From NCBI GenBank assembly GCA_038533155.1, contig JBCAZH010000005.1, forward strand, positions 38,250 to 102,249: a stretch of DNA of 64,000 nt, written 5' to 3'. The notes beneath the pieces are model-generated. The model was given only the letters and a program-made list of their open reading frames with translations, made no database searches and had not been told where the DNA came from. The DNA is from CALBPI01 sp038533155 (GTDB lineage: Bacteria > Pseudomonadota > Gammaproteobacteria > Steroidobacterales > Woeseiaceae). Shown one piece after another: positions 26,391 to 35,330 of the stretch. Every line of letters begins with the position of its first letter. Within the stretch, counting starts at the first letter, position 1. Both the position numbers and the translations under genes were made by a program.

Positions 26391-28064
26391 TTAGGCAGAC
26401 AGTCGCTTGTATTTGATCCGACTGGGTTTCACCGCGTCGTCGCCGAGTCGCCGCTTGCGATCCTCAATGTAGTCCTCGAAGTTGCCCGGGAAAAACACAA
26501 CTTCGCTATCCCCTTCGAACGCGAGAATATGGGTCGCGATTCGATCGAGGAACCAGCGGTCATGCGATATGACAACCGCGGACCCAGGAAACTCGAGCAG
26601 CGCCTGCTCCAGCGCTCGTAGCGTTTCTACGTCCAGGTCGTTGGTCGGTTCATCGAGCAACAAAAGGTTACCGCCCGAGCGCAGCACCTTGGCGAGGTGG
26701 ACGCGGTTGCGTTCCCCGCCGGACAGCAGGCCGATCTTCTTCTGTTGTTCTGAGCCGCGAAAATTGAATCGCCCGACATAGGCGCGCGACGGGATCTCGT
26801 AGTTGCCGATGACGATGTTGTCTTGGCCGTCCGAGATTTCTTCCCACACGGTCTTATTGTCATCGAGCGAGTCGCGAGACTGGTCAACGTAAGCGGCTTG
26901 GACGGTGCTACCGAGTCGGATCTCACCCGAGTCGGGCGTCTCGTGTCCAGTTACCATGCGGAACATCGTAGTCTTGCCGGCGCCGTTCGGGCCGATCACG
27001 CCGACGATGCCGCCCGGTGGCAGTTGGAAAGAGAGATCGTCTACCAAAAGTTTGTCACCGAAGGCCTTTTTGACACTCTCCGCTTCAATCACAACATCAC
27101 CCAACCGAGGGCCGGGCGGAATGTAGATCTCGTTGGTCTCACTGCGCTTTTGATATTCCTGCGACGATAGCTCCTCGAACCGCTTCAGGCGTGCTTTGGC
27201 CTTCGCTTGTCGACCTTTTGGGTTGCTGCGAACCCATTCCAGCTCCTGTTGCATCGCTTTTTGTCGTGCGGCCTCGGTCCGCTCTTCGGTTTGTAGGCGC
27301 GCCTGTTTTTGCTCAAGCCAGGAGCTGTAGTTCCCTTCCCATGGAATTCCGTGGCCACGGTCGAGCTCCAAGATCCAACCGGCGACGTTATCGAGGAAAT
27401 AACGGTCGTGAGTCACCGCAATGACGGTGCCTGGATACTCTTCGAGGAAGCGCTCAAGCCACGCGACGGATTCGGCATCCAGATGGTTGGTCGGTTCGTC
27501 CAGCAACAGCATGTCGGGTTTGGACAGCAACAGTCGGCATAGCGCGACGCGTCGGCGTTCACCGCCCGAGAGCTTGGTCACGTCCGCATCCCATGGTGGC
27601 AGACGAAGGGCGTCGGCTGCGATATCCAACGTTCGCTCGAGCTCCCAGCCGCCGGCGGCGTCGATCTTGTCCTGCAGCTTGCCTTGCTCGGCCAACAGGT
27701 CGTTCATCTCTTCGTCGCCCATCGGTTCGGCGAATTTCATGCTGATCTCATTGAATCGATCGAGCAACGCCTTGGTTTCACCGACCCCTTCTTCCACGTT
27801 GCCGCGCACGTCCTTTTCGGGGTCTAGCTCCGGTTCCTGCGGCAGATAACCGATATTGATGCCAGGCTGTGGCCGAGCTTCGCCGTCGAACTCCTTGTCC
27901 ACGCCCGCCATGATGCGCAACAACGAGGACTTTCCGGAGCCGTTCAATCCCAAGACGCCGATTTTGGCGCCGGGGAAAAACGACAGCGAAATGTCCCGCA
28001 GTATCTGCCGCTTGGGCGGTACCACTTTCGATACGCGGTTCATGGTGTAGATGTATTGCGCCAT
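26391..28064 (-). CDS. ettA: EttA, energy-dependent translational throttle ABC-F protein
   Basis: A 557-residue ABC-F protein (E. coli EttA has 555) that binds the ribosomal E site and gates the first steps of elongation according to ATP level. There are two ABC modules: GLNGSGKSS (about 39-47) and GPNGAGKTT (about 355-363), each with an LSGGERRRV- or LSGGERNRV-type signature. The linker (about 240-320) is rich in charged residues, as in the P-site tRNA interaction motif. No transmembrane domain is present. It is divergent from glyA. Confidence 0.96.
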   Translation of the reverse strand: MAQYIYTMNRVSKVVPPKRQILRDISLSFFPGAKIGVLGLNGSGKSSLLRIMAGVDKEFDGEARPQPGINIGYLPQEPELDPEKDVRGNVEEGVGETKALLDRFNEISMKFAEPMGDEEMNDLLAEQGKLQDKIDAAGGWELERTLDIAADALRLPPWDADVTKLSGGERRRVALCRLLLSKPDMLLLDEPTNHLDAESVAWLERFLEEYPGTVIAVTHDRYFLDNVAGWILELDRGHGIPWEGNYSSWLEQKQARLQTEERTEAARQKAMQQELEWVRSNPKGRQAKAKARLKRFEELSSQEYQKRSETNEIYIPPGPRLGDVVIEAESVKKAFGDKLLVDDLSFQLPPGGIVGVIGPNGAGKTTMFRMVTGHETPDSGEIRLGSTVQAAYVDQSRDSLDDNKTVWEEISDGQDNIVIGNYEIPSRAYVGRFNFRGSEQQKKIGLLSGGERNRVHLAKVLRSGGNLLLLDEPTNDLDVETLRALEQALLEFPGSAVVISHDRWFLDRIATHILAFEGDSEVVFFPGNFEDYIEDRKRRLGDDAVKPSRIKYKRLSA

Positions 28065-28210
28065 GCCGGCTTCCTTGAGCTGATGCCAAGCGCGCGATTA
28101 TGCGGTCAGGGCAGGTCATCGAGCAATCGCGCGGCTGCGCGCGACCGGCCCCTAATGTACAATTTCAGCTTTAATTGCACCGCGTTCACACGTGTTTACG
28201 GAGCGTCCCG

Positions 28211-29500
28211 ATGTTTGACGACAGCTATACCATTGAAGGTTTTGACGACGAATTGGCGGCTGCAATGCAGCGAGAGTCAGTGCGCCAAGAGCAACACATC
28301 GAGTTGATTGCCTCCGAGAATTACGCGAGCCCTAGGGTTTTAGCAGCGCAGGGGTCCGTACTGACCAATAAATATGCGGAAGGTTATCCGTCGAAGCGCT
28401 ATTACGGCGGTTGCGAACATGTCGACGTTGCGGAGCAGCTGGCGATCGATAGAGCTTGTGAGTTGTTTGGTGCGGATTATGCGAACGTGCAGCCGCACTC
28501 GGGCTCGCAAGCGAATGCAGCCGTCTATCTTGCGCTCTTGGAAGCGGGCGACACCATCCTCGGCATGAGCTTGTCCCATGGTGGGCACCTGACCCACGGC
28601 GCTAAGGTGAATTTTTCCGGCAAGTTGTTCAACGCGGTCCAGTACGGCGTCGACGACGACGGCTTGATGGACTACGACGAGGTGGCAAGGCTCGCTGAGG
28701 AGCACAAGCCGAAACTCCTCATCGGTGGCTTTTCTGCCTATTCGCGCGTGGTCGACTGGGCGAGGCTGGCCGAGATTGCGCAATCCGTTGGTGCGTACTT
28801 CCATGTCGATATGGCGCACGTTGCGGGACTGGTCGCGGCCGGCGTTTACCCGTCGCCGGTGCCGCATGCGGATGTCGTCACGACCACCACCCACAAAACG
28901 CTTCGAGGGCCGCGCGGTGGCATGATCTTGGCGCGCGCCAACGATGCGCTCACCAAGAAATTCAACTCGCTGGTCTTCCCAGGCACCCAGGGCGGCCCGT
29001 TGATGCATGTCATCGCGGCCAAAGCCGTTGCTTACAAAGAAGCGTTGCAGCCTGAATTTCGGGCTTACCAAGAGCAGGTCGTAGCGAACGCCCGACGCAT
29101 GGCCGGCGTGTTGCAAGAACGAGGCTACAAGATCGTCTCCGGTGGCACGGACAATCATTTGTTCCTGGTCGACTTAATCGACAAGGGCATCACCGGCAAG
29201 GCCGCGGATCAGGCGCTGCATGCCGCGAACATCACCGTCAATATGAACACGGTTCCGAACGATCCGCGCTCTCCGTTCGTGACCAGTGGGCTACGAATGG
29301 GTACGCCCGCGATCACCACACGGGGATTCGGTGAGACTGAGTGCGCTTTACTCGCGGGTTGGATCGCGGACATCCTCGATGACATCGAAGATGAAGTCAG
29401 CCAAACCCGCGTGCGAAATGAAGTGTTAGCTCTGTGCGAACGATTCCCAGTCTACGGTGATCCCGCCGAGGGTACAGAGGCGAGGAATACTGGCGCCTAA
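28211..29500 (+). CDS. glyA: GlyA, serine hydroxymethyltransferase
   Basis: A 429-residue PLP enzyme that interconverts serine and glycine while loading tetrahydrofolate with a one-carbon unit. Features are the N-terminal QEQHIELIASENYAS, the PLP lysine in TTTTHKTLRGPRGG and the folate-site region GTQGGPLMH. The ATG at 28211 (MFDDSYT) is preferred to a longer upstream frame. nrdR begins 3 bp after its stop, as in many gammaproteobacteria. Confidence 0.97.
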   Translation: MFDDSYTIEGFDDELAAAMQRESVRQEQHIELIASENYASPRVLAAQGSVLTNKYAEGYPSKRYYGGCEHVDVAEQLAIDRACELFGADYANVQPHSGSQANAAVYLALLEAGDTILGMSLSHGGHLTHGAKVNFSGKLFNAVQYGVDDDGLMDYDEVARLAEEHKPKLLIGGFSAYSRVVDWARLAEIAQSVGAYFHVDMAHVAGLVAAGVYPSPVPHADVVTTTTHKTLRGPRGGMILARANDALTKKFNSLVFPGTQGGPLMHVIAAKAVAYKEALQPEFRAYQEQVVANARRMAGVLQERGYKIVSGGTDNHLFLVDLIDKGITGKAADQALHAANITVNMNTVPNDPRSPFVTSGLRMGTPAITTRGFGETECALLAGWIADILDDIEDEVSQTRVRNEVLALCERFPVYGDPAEGTEARNTGA

Positions 29501-29502
29501 CT

Positions 29503-30033
29503 ATGCACTGCCCGTTCTGCGGACACGAAGAAACCAAAGTCATCGACTCACGTTTGGCGGCCGACGGTGGCCAGGTACGACGTCGCCGCCAGTGCTTAGC
29601 GTGTCGTGAACGATTCACGACTTTTGAGGTTGCGGCTCTGGTCATGCCGCGCGTCATCAAGAACAACCAGTCGCGGCAGCCGTTCGATGATTCGAAGTTG
29701 CGCTCGAGCATGACCCGTGCTCTCGAAAAGCGGCCGGTGCCTGCCGATGCGCTGGAAGCTGAAATCAGCCAGATCGAGCATGAATTACAAACGATGGGTG
29801 AGCGGGAGATCGAGTCGAGCTTGCTGGGAGAGATGGTGATGAGCGCACTGCGCAGGCTCGACGATGTTGCCTACGTGCGCTATGCATCCGTCTACCGTAG
29901 TTTCCAGGATGTCACCGAGTTTCAGGAGGAAATTCGAAGGCTGGAGGCGATGTCGCGCGCTGACGATCGCGAGCAAATGTCATTGCTGCCGGATGGCCCT
30001 AAAACAAAATCGACCGGCTCGCGAAACCGCTGA
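29503..30033 (+). CDS. nrdR: NrdR, ribonucleotide reductase repressor
   Basis: A 176-residue regulator that represses ribonucleotide reductase genes when dATP is high. The N-terminal zinc ribbon has HCPFC and QCLAC pairs (residues 3-6 and 31-34). The ATP-cone domain spans about 49-139. It is slightly longer than E. coli NrdR (149) because of a polar tail after residue 150. It lies 3 bp after glyA and 4 bp before ribD, the common nrdR-ribD arrangement. Confidence 0.96.
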   Translation: MHCPFCGHEETKVIDSRLAADGGQVRRRRQCLACRERFTTFEVAALVMPRVIKNNQSRQPFDDSKLRSSMTRALEKRPVPADALEAEISQIEHELQTMGEREIESSLLGEMVMSALRRLDDVAYVRYASVYRSFQDVTEFQEEIRRLEAMSRADDREQMSLLPDGPKTKSTGSRNR

Positions 30034-30037
30034 TCTG

Positions 30038-31138
30038 ATGTCCGAATTCTCTTCCACGGATAGACGGCACATGCGCCGAGCACTGGAGCTCGCCGCGCGT
30101 GGTATGACGACCACAACACCCAACCCGGCGGTCGGCTGTGTGATTGCTGATGCCGATGGAGTCATCGCGGAGTCCTATCATCGTCGAGCTGGCGAGGCCC
30201 ATGCAGAGGCGCTCGCGCTAGCAGAGGCCGGCGAAAAGGCGCGCGGATCGACGGTTTACGTGACGTTGGAGCCGTGCACGGTAGACGGCCGGACCCCACC
30301 TTGCGTAGACGCCTTGATCAGCGCGGCGGTTGGGGAGGTTGTCTATGCACTCGAGGATCCCAATCCCGAGGTTCGGGGGCGCGGCAAGCGTCAGCTTGAG
30401 GCCGCGGGAATTCGAGTCCGTGACGGGTTGCTGGCTGAGTTCTCTCGAGCACTGAATGAGGGATACGTATCGCGGCAAACGCGAGGCCGACCGTTCGTGA
30501 CAATGAAATGGGCGCAGAGCCTCGACGGCGCGAGCGCGATGGCGAGTGGCGAGAGTCAGTGGATCACTGGCCCGCAAGCGCGGTCGGATGCGCATCGATT
30601 GCGCGCGCGGGCGTGTGCGATTCTGACCGGGGTCGGTACCGTGTTGGCGGACGATCCAATGATGACCGCCCGGTCCGAAAGCGTCACACGGCAACCTTTG
30701 CGCGTAATAGCGGATAGCCAATGGCGAACGCCGCCGAATGCCAAGATTCTGTTAACCGACGGCGATGCACTGGTTGTCGGCACAGGGCCATGCGAAAATA
30801 GCGATCTGGAGCAGGGCGCAACCTGCTGGTCGGTGCCTGAGGCGCAGGATAGGCGGGTTGATTTACGTGCTTTGCTCGAGCGCCTGGCCGCGTCCGGTAT
30901 CAACGAGCTCATGGTCGAGGCGGGTGCGACATTGAGCGGCGCGCTGCTGAATATGGCGTTGGTGGATCGCCTGGTGATCTACATGGCACCGATGCTGCTG
31001 GGCAGCGAGACTCGCCGAGTGATCGAAACGCCGGATTGGCTGACGCTGGCGAGTGGTCGACGCTTTGCCGTCGAGGATGTACGTACGGTCGGTGAGGATC
31101 TGCGACTGCAGATGACGCCGCGACCTGAGATTGAGTAA
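30038..31138 (+). CDS. ribD: RibD, bifunctional riboflavin deaminase/reductase
   Basis: A 366-residue enzyme for the second and third steps of riboflavin synthesis. The deaminase domain (about 1-145) has the zinc motif HAE (near 53) and PCTVDGRTPPC (near 79-89). The reductase domain (about 147-366) has TMKWAQSLDGASA and the NADPH-site GVGTVLADDP. The common SH after PC is TV here, which leaves the zinc ligands intact. The ATG is 4 bp after nrdR, and ribE starts 2 bp after its stop. Confidence 0.95.
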   Translation: MSEFSSTDRRHMRRALELAARGMTTTTPNPAVGCVIADADGVIAESYHRRAGEAHAEALALAEAGEKARGSTVYVTLEPCTVDGRTPPCVDALISAAVGEVVYALEDPNPEVRGRGKRQLEAAGIRVRDGLLAEFSRALNEGYVSRQTRGRPFVTMKWAQSLDGASAMASGESQWITGPQARSDAHRLRARACAILTGVGTVLADDPMMTARSESVTRQPLRVIADSQWRTPPNAKILLTDGDALVVGTGPCENSDLEQGATCWSVPEAQDRRVDLRALLERLAASGINELMVEAGATLSGALLNMALVDRLVIYMAPMLLGSETRRVIETPDWLTLASGRRFAVEDVRTVGEDLRLQMTPRPEIE

Positions 31139-31140
31139 GC

Positions 31141-31812
31141 ATGTTCACAGGAATCATTCTGGCTACGGGTACAGTGGCGACAATCACGCCACGTGGCGGC
31201 GACGTGGTGATCCGCGTCGATTGTCCGGAGCTACAGCCACAACGATTCGCTGAGGGCGAAAGCATCGCTGTGTCTGGGGTTTGTCTGACTGCCCTGGACA
31301 TCGATGCGCAAGGGTTTTCGGCCGACGTATCGAGGGAGACGCTAGATGTCACGGCGCTTGGCGATTGGCGCGCCGGCTCGCGAGTGAATCTCGAACCGTC
31401 GCTCGCTCTGGGAGATCGGCTGGGCGGGCATTTGGTGACCGGTCATACAGACGGTGTTGCGACACTCGAGTCGCGCAGCGAAGATGCGCGTTCACTACGG
31501 CTACGGTTCAGCGCATCTAAAGCGTTGCTGCCATTTATCGCCAAGAAGGGCTCGGTTGCTGTTGCCGGCGTCAGTTTGACTGTGAATGAGGCCGATCAAA
31601 CGGGATTTGAGGTCAACATCATCCCGCATACCGCTAAGGAAACCACGCTCGGTGATCTTGCTGCCGGTGATCGCGTCAACATTGAGGTCGACCTGATCGC
31701 TCGATACGCGCAGCGCTTAATGGGCTTCGGAGACGCGGGCGGAATCACCCACGAGTATCTCGTTGAGCAGGGTTATGCGCGGTCGTCTCACGATCGAGGA
31801 GAGAATCAATGA
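31141..31812 (+). CDS. ribE: RibE, riboflavin synthase alpha chain
   Basis: A 223-residue trimeric enzyme that dismutates two molecules of dimethylribityllumazine to riboflavin. It is made of two lumazine-binding repeats (about 1-97 and 98-195). The family start MFTGII and conserved VSGVCLT and VAGVSLTV pieces are present. It is part of the rib operon and overlaps ribBA by 4 bp (ATGA). Confidence 0.95.
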   Translation: MFTGIILATGTVATITPRGGDVVIRVDCPELQPQRFAEGESIAVSGVCLTALDIDAQGFSADVSRETLDVTALGDWRAGSRVNLEPSLALGDRLGGHLVTGHTDGVATLESRSEDARSLRLRFSASKALLPFIAKKGSVAVAGVSLTVNEADQTGFEVNIIPHTAKETTLGDLAAGDRVNIEVDLIARYAQRLMGFGDAGGITHEYLVEQGYARSSHDRGENQ

Positions 31813-32951
31813 ACCTTAAACCGGTTGAAGATACCAAACACAACTTCGCAGCCATCGAGGATATTCTGGATGCGTTACGCGATGGACAGATGGTCATCAT
31901 GGTCGACGATGAAGATCGTGAGAACGAAGGCGATCTCATCATGCTGGCGAGCAAGGTGACACCCGAGGCGATCAATTACATGGCGCGCTACGGCCGCGGG
32001 TTGATCTGTCTCACGTTGACGCAGCAGCGTTGCGAGCAGTTGCGTTTGCCTTTGATGGTGAGTGCGACACACGCCCAGCACAGTACAAACTTCACCGTCT
32101 CGATCGAGGCGGCAGAGGGCATCACCACAGGAATCTCAGCGCACGATCGTGCGCGCACGATTCAAGCTGCGGTCGACGCGAACGCGCGACCGGGGGACCT
32201 CGTTCAGCCTGGACACATCTTTCCGGTTATGGCGCAGCCAGGCGGTGTGCTTGTACGGGCGGGTCACACCGAGGCCGGATGCGACTTGGCGCGTTTGGCC
32301 GGAGAGTCTGAGCCTGCGGCTGTCATCGTTGAAGTGCTCAATGAAGACGGCAGTATGGCGCGACGTCCTGACCTTGAGACGTTTGCTGAAGAGCATGGCT
32401 TGCTGATGGGCACGATTGCGGACCTCATTCGTTACCGTCTCGAGAAAGAAGTTGCGGTCGAGCGCATCTACACGGTGCCGGTAACCACGAGCGAAGGCGA
32501 GTTCGAGCTCCAGGCCTACGAAGATCATGTCAATCGGAACGTTCACCTCGCGCTGGTGCATGGTGATATTCAGAAAGCGGATGCGCCTCTGGTTCGGGTG
32601 CATGTGACGGACACGTTAGGCGATATCGTCGGCGTCAACGATCGGCGCTTAGGATGGCCGATTCGCGATGCGATGGCGCGGGTGGTCGATGCCGGGGCGG
32701 GCGTGGTCGTCGTACTACGGTACCCCGAGGGGCCACGTGAGCTCGTGGACGGCCTCAGGATGTTGACAGAACGAAAACCGCAGGTGTTGGGCGACGTCGA
32801 GCCCGTGAATGAACTGCGTCAGTACGGCGTCGGCGCGCAAATACTCCGAGACATCGGTGTGCGTCGAATGCGCGTATTGTCCGCACCTGTGCAAATGCAT
32901 GCGATCTCAGGATTCGGTTTGGAGATCGTCGAGTACATCGATAACGGTTAG
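31809..32951 (+). CDS. ribB: RibBX-type DHBP synthase with degenerate GCH II domain
   Basis: A 380-residue protein. The N-terminal domain (about 10-210) is a complete 3,4-dihydroxy-2-butanone-4-phosphate synthase, with DDEDRENEGD and the HTEA loop. The C-terminal domain (about 215-378) resembles GTP cyclohydrolase II but has RVHVTDTLGD where active enzymes have RVHSECLTGD, and the zinc-binding RCDCG segment is missing. This fits the RibBX class known in several gammaproteobacteria, where the second domain does not act as GCH II. A separate ribA should exist elsewhere. Confidence 0.9.
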   Translation: MNLKPVEDTKHNFAAIEDILDALRDGQMVIMVDDEDRENEGDLIMLASKVTPEAINYMARYGRGLICLTLTQQRCEQLRLPLMVSATHAQHSTNFTVSIEAAEGITTGISAHDRARTIQAAVDANARPGDLVQPGHIFPVMAQPGGVLVRAGHTEAGCDLARLAGESEPAAVIVEVLNEDGSMARRPDLETFAEEHGLLMGTIADLIRYRLEKEVAVERIYTVPVTTSEGEFELQAYEDHVNRNVHLALVHGDIQKADAPLVRVHVTDTLGDIVGVNDRRLGWPIRDAMARVVDAGAGVVVVLRYPEGPRELVDGLRMLTERKPQVLGDVEPVNELRQYGVGAQILRDIGVRRMRVLSAPVQMHAISGFGLEIVEYIDNG

Positions 32952-32977
32952 ACCGCCGCGATATCGGGAGAGACTAA

Positions 32978-33442
32978 GTGACAGTGTTTGAAGGCAACCT
33001 CGTAGTGCGAGATGCGCGATTTGCGATCGTCGCGTCTCGGTTCAACGATTTTATCGTGTCGAAACTGCTCGACGGTGCGAAAGATACTTTGGTTCGCAGT
33101 GGTGCTGATGCGGCAGCGATCGATGTTGCCTGGGTCCCCGGTGCGTGGGAGATCCCACTGGCTGCGGACAAGCTGGCGGCGACGCGCCGGTACGATGCCA
33201 TCATCGCACTGGGTGCGGTGATTCGCGGTGCCACGGCGCATTTCGACTACGTGTCTGGTGGTGTCGCTCGCGGACTGGCAAGCGCGGGAGAGCGAGCGGG
33301 GCTACCCGTGATTTTTGGTGTGCTAACGGTCGACACGATTGAACAAGCGATCGAGCGAGCGGGGAGCAAGGCGGGGAACAAAGGCGCCGAGGCCGCGATG
33401 ACCGCCATCGAAATGGTCAATCTGTTGCGTTCGATTGACTGA
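32978..33442 (+). CDS. ribH: RibH, 6,7-dimethyl-8-ribityllumazine synthase
   Basis: A 154-residue lumazine synthase that forms capsid-like or pentameric assemblies. Typical sequences are ASRFNDFIV (about 18-26), VPGAWEIP (about 52-59), ALGAVIRGATAHFDYV with the catalytic histidine, and GVLTVDTIEQAIERAGSKAGNKG. The start is GTG at 32978, preceded by GGGAG about 8 bases upstream. It is followed 3 bp later by nusB. Confidence 0.96.
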   Translation: MTVFEGNLVVRDARFAIVASRFNDFIVSKLLDGAKDTLVRSGADAAAIDVAWVPGAWEIPLAADKLAATRRYDAIIALGAVIRGATAHFDYVSGGVARGLASAGERAGLPVIFGVLTVDTIEQAIERAGSKAGNKGAEAAMTAIEMVNLLRSID

Positions 33443-33445
33443 CCG

Positions 33446-33895
33446 ATGAGCTCTCGGCCGAAAACCAATCGCGGACGAAGTTTCGCGCGGTCGCTCGCGA
33501 TGCAAGCGCACTATCAGCAGCAGCTCGATGGTACTTCGCGCGCTCAGCTGCTGAAGCAGTTTGCTGAACGTCGTGAGTACGAGCGAGTCGATGTCGAGTA
33601 TTTTGAAATGCTCGTCAATGAGTCCATGCGTTTGCTGCCGGATCTGGATGAGGATATTTCCGAGTTCGCGGATCGCGACTTGGAGCAACTAGGTCTCGTC
33701 GAAATTGCGATCCTGCGGATTGCGTTGACGGAGTTGCGCGAGCGTATCGACGTGCCGTTTCGCGTGGTGATCAACGAGGCGGTGGATCTTGCGCATCGGT
33801 TTGGTGCCGAATCAGCGCACAAGTACATCAACGCCGTACTGGATAAAGCCGCTGAGAAACACCGCGCGATCGAGACTCGCGCTGCGCGATCTTGA
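33446..33895 (+). CDS. nusB: NusB, transcription antitermination factor
   Basis: A 149-residue all-helical protein that binds boxA RNA together with NusE (S10) for antitermination at rRNA operons. Conserved pieces are RSLAMQAHYQ near the N-terminus, and ILRIALTEL and INEAVDLAHRFG near the C-terminus. It lies 3 bp after ribH and upstream of thiL, the standard order. Confidence 0.95.
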   Translation: MSSRPKTNRGRSFARSLAMQAHYQQQLDGTSRAQLLKQFAERREYERVDVEYFEMLVNESMRLLPDLDEDISEFADRDLEQLGLVEIAILRIALTELRERIDVPFRVVINEAVDLAHRFGAESAHKYINAVLDKAAEKHRAIETRAARS

Positions 33896-33916
33896 TAGGG
33901 CGAACGGTCGCGTATC

Positions 33917-34825
33917 TTGAGCGAGTTCGATCTGATCGCCCGTTACTTTTCCGGTTTCGACCGAGATGCCGAGATTGGTGTTGGTGATGACGCCGCCGTC
34001 GTCGCCATACCCGACAACAAGCGGGTTGTCGTAGCAACAGATACGACGATAGAAGGCGTGCACTTTCCAAAAGACACGCCGCCCGACGCAGTCGGTTTCC
34101 GCGCCTTGGCGGTCAATCTCAGTGATCTGGCCGCGATGGGCGCTACGCCGCAGTGGTTTACTTTGGCGCTGACGATTCCTAACGAAGATGCTGCATGGTT
34201 GCGCGCGTTCTCAGACTCGTTGCTCGGGCTGGCGAATCGATTCGGCGTCGGGTTGATCGGGGGTGACACCACGCGTGGGCCATTGTCCATCACAATCACT
34301 GTGTTCGGTGTGGCCGACGAGGTAATCGTTCGCTCTGGCGCAAGTCCAGGCGACACGGTTTGGCTCGGCGGGCGGCCCGGTGACGCTGCAGCCGGTCTCG
34401 CCTGCTGGGCTCGACGCAACGAATCAGATGACGACATTCGGTATTTGGTCGATCGGTTTCTGTTTCCCGAGCCGCAGATTGCCCTCGGGCAAGCGTTGGT
34501 CGGCCGAGCAAGCGCCGCGATTGACATTTCGGACGGTCTGGTTGCCGATCTCGGTCACATTTGTCACGCGAGTGGCTGTGGCGCCAAAATACAACTGGAT
34601 CAATTGCCGTTGTCGGACGCTTTGCAAGGCGTTGTCGGCGAAGTCGGTGCGCGATCGCTCGCGCTGTCCGGAGGCGACGACTATGTGCTGTTATTCACTG
34701 CAGCACCCACGCTCGCTTTCGAGTCGTGTTTTGCGATTGGGGAGATGACGACCCGCGCCGGCGTTGCGTTGTTTGATCGCGACACGCCCTACGAACTGGA
34801 ACACAAGGGGTATGCCCATTTCTAA
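33917..34825 (+). CDS. thiL: ThiL, thiamine-monophosphate kinase
   Basis: A 302-residue ATP-dependent kinase that makes thiamine diphosphate. Typical AIR-synthase-fold sequences are GVGDDAAVV (about 22-30), ATDTTIEGVHF, NLSDLAAMGA and IDISDGLVADLGHI. The start codon is TTG at 33917 in the frame MSEFDLIARYF. No ATG is available near it and the ribosome-binding site is weak, so initiation may depend on coupling with nusB (gap 21 bp). Overlaps pgpA by 14 bp. Confidence 0.94.
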   Translation: MSEFDLIARYFSGFDRDAEIGVGDDAAVVAIPDNKRVVVATDTTIEGVHFPKDTPPDAVGFRALAVNLSDLAAMGATPQWFTLALTIPNEDAAWLRAFSDSLLGLANRFGVGLIGGDTTRGPLSITITVFGVADEVIVRSGASPGDTVWLGGRPGDAAAGLACWARRNESDDDIRYLVDRFLFPEPQIALGQALVGRASAAIDISDGLVADLGHICHASGCGAKIQLDQLPLSDALQGVVGEVGARSLALSGGDDYVLLFTAAPTLAFESCFAIGEMTTRAGVALFDRDTPYELEHKGYAHF

Positions 34826-35318
34826 CTCCAACAAGCATGTGGCGCCGCCGGCGAAGACGGTGTTCGGTGACCCCGTACACCTGCTCGCGTTTGGCTTCGG
34901 CGCTGGTTTGTCCCCGAAAGCACCTGGAACGGTCGGCAGTGTGTGGGGCGTGGCGCTTGCAGTTGCTACGGCGAGCTGGGGCTGGCAGTGGGAGCTTGGG
35001 CTCGCGGCACTAATGACGCTGGCGGGCGTGTGGATTTGTGGTGTCAGCGCGAAGCGGTTGGGCGTTCACGACCACGGCGGGATCGTCTGGGACGAGATCG
35101 TCGGGGCATATCTGATCTTTCTGCCGATCCCGCGGACTTGGCCGTGGTTGCTGGCCGGGTTCGTGGTTTTCCGGATTTTGGATATTGTAAAGCCGTGGCC
35201 GATAAGAGAACTGGATCACAGACTCCATGGGGGTCTCGGAATTATGCTCGATGACGTTGTTGCCGCCCTAATTGGTGCGGTTTTTTTAGCAATGATTTCA
35301 GGGTGGTTAGCGCCCTGA
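34812..35318 (+). CDS. pgpA: PgpA, phosphatidylglycerophosphatase A
   Basis: A 168-residue inner-membrane phosphatase that makes phosphatidylglycerol. Conserved motifs are GAGLSPKAPGTVGS (about 30-43), the catalytic WDEIVGAYL (about 94-102) and DIVKPWPIRELD (about 127-138). Hydrophobic helices fill the rest. The ATG at 34812 lies inside the end of thiL. The downstream kinase begins 12 bp after its stop, so it may share the transcript. Confidence 0.94.
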   Translation: MPISNSNKHVAPPAKTVFGDPVHLLAFGFGAGLSPKAPGTVGSVWGVALAVATASWGWQWELGLAALMTLAGVWICGVSAKRLGVHDHGGIVWDEIVGAYLIFLPIPRTWPWLLAGFVVFRILDIVKPWPIRELDHRLHGGLGIMLDDVVAALIGAVFLAMISGWLAP

Positions 35319-35330
35319 GCTGAGGCGCAA

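Noticed and set aside
30270..30310. Loss of zinc binding in RibD because SH is TV after the first Cys of the deaminase motif
   Set aside because: The zinc ligands are the His of HAE and the two cysteines of PC and PPC, all present. The changed residues are not ligands.
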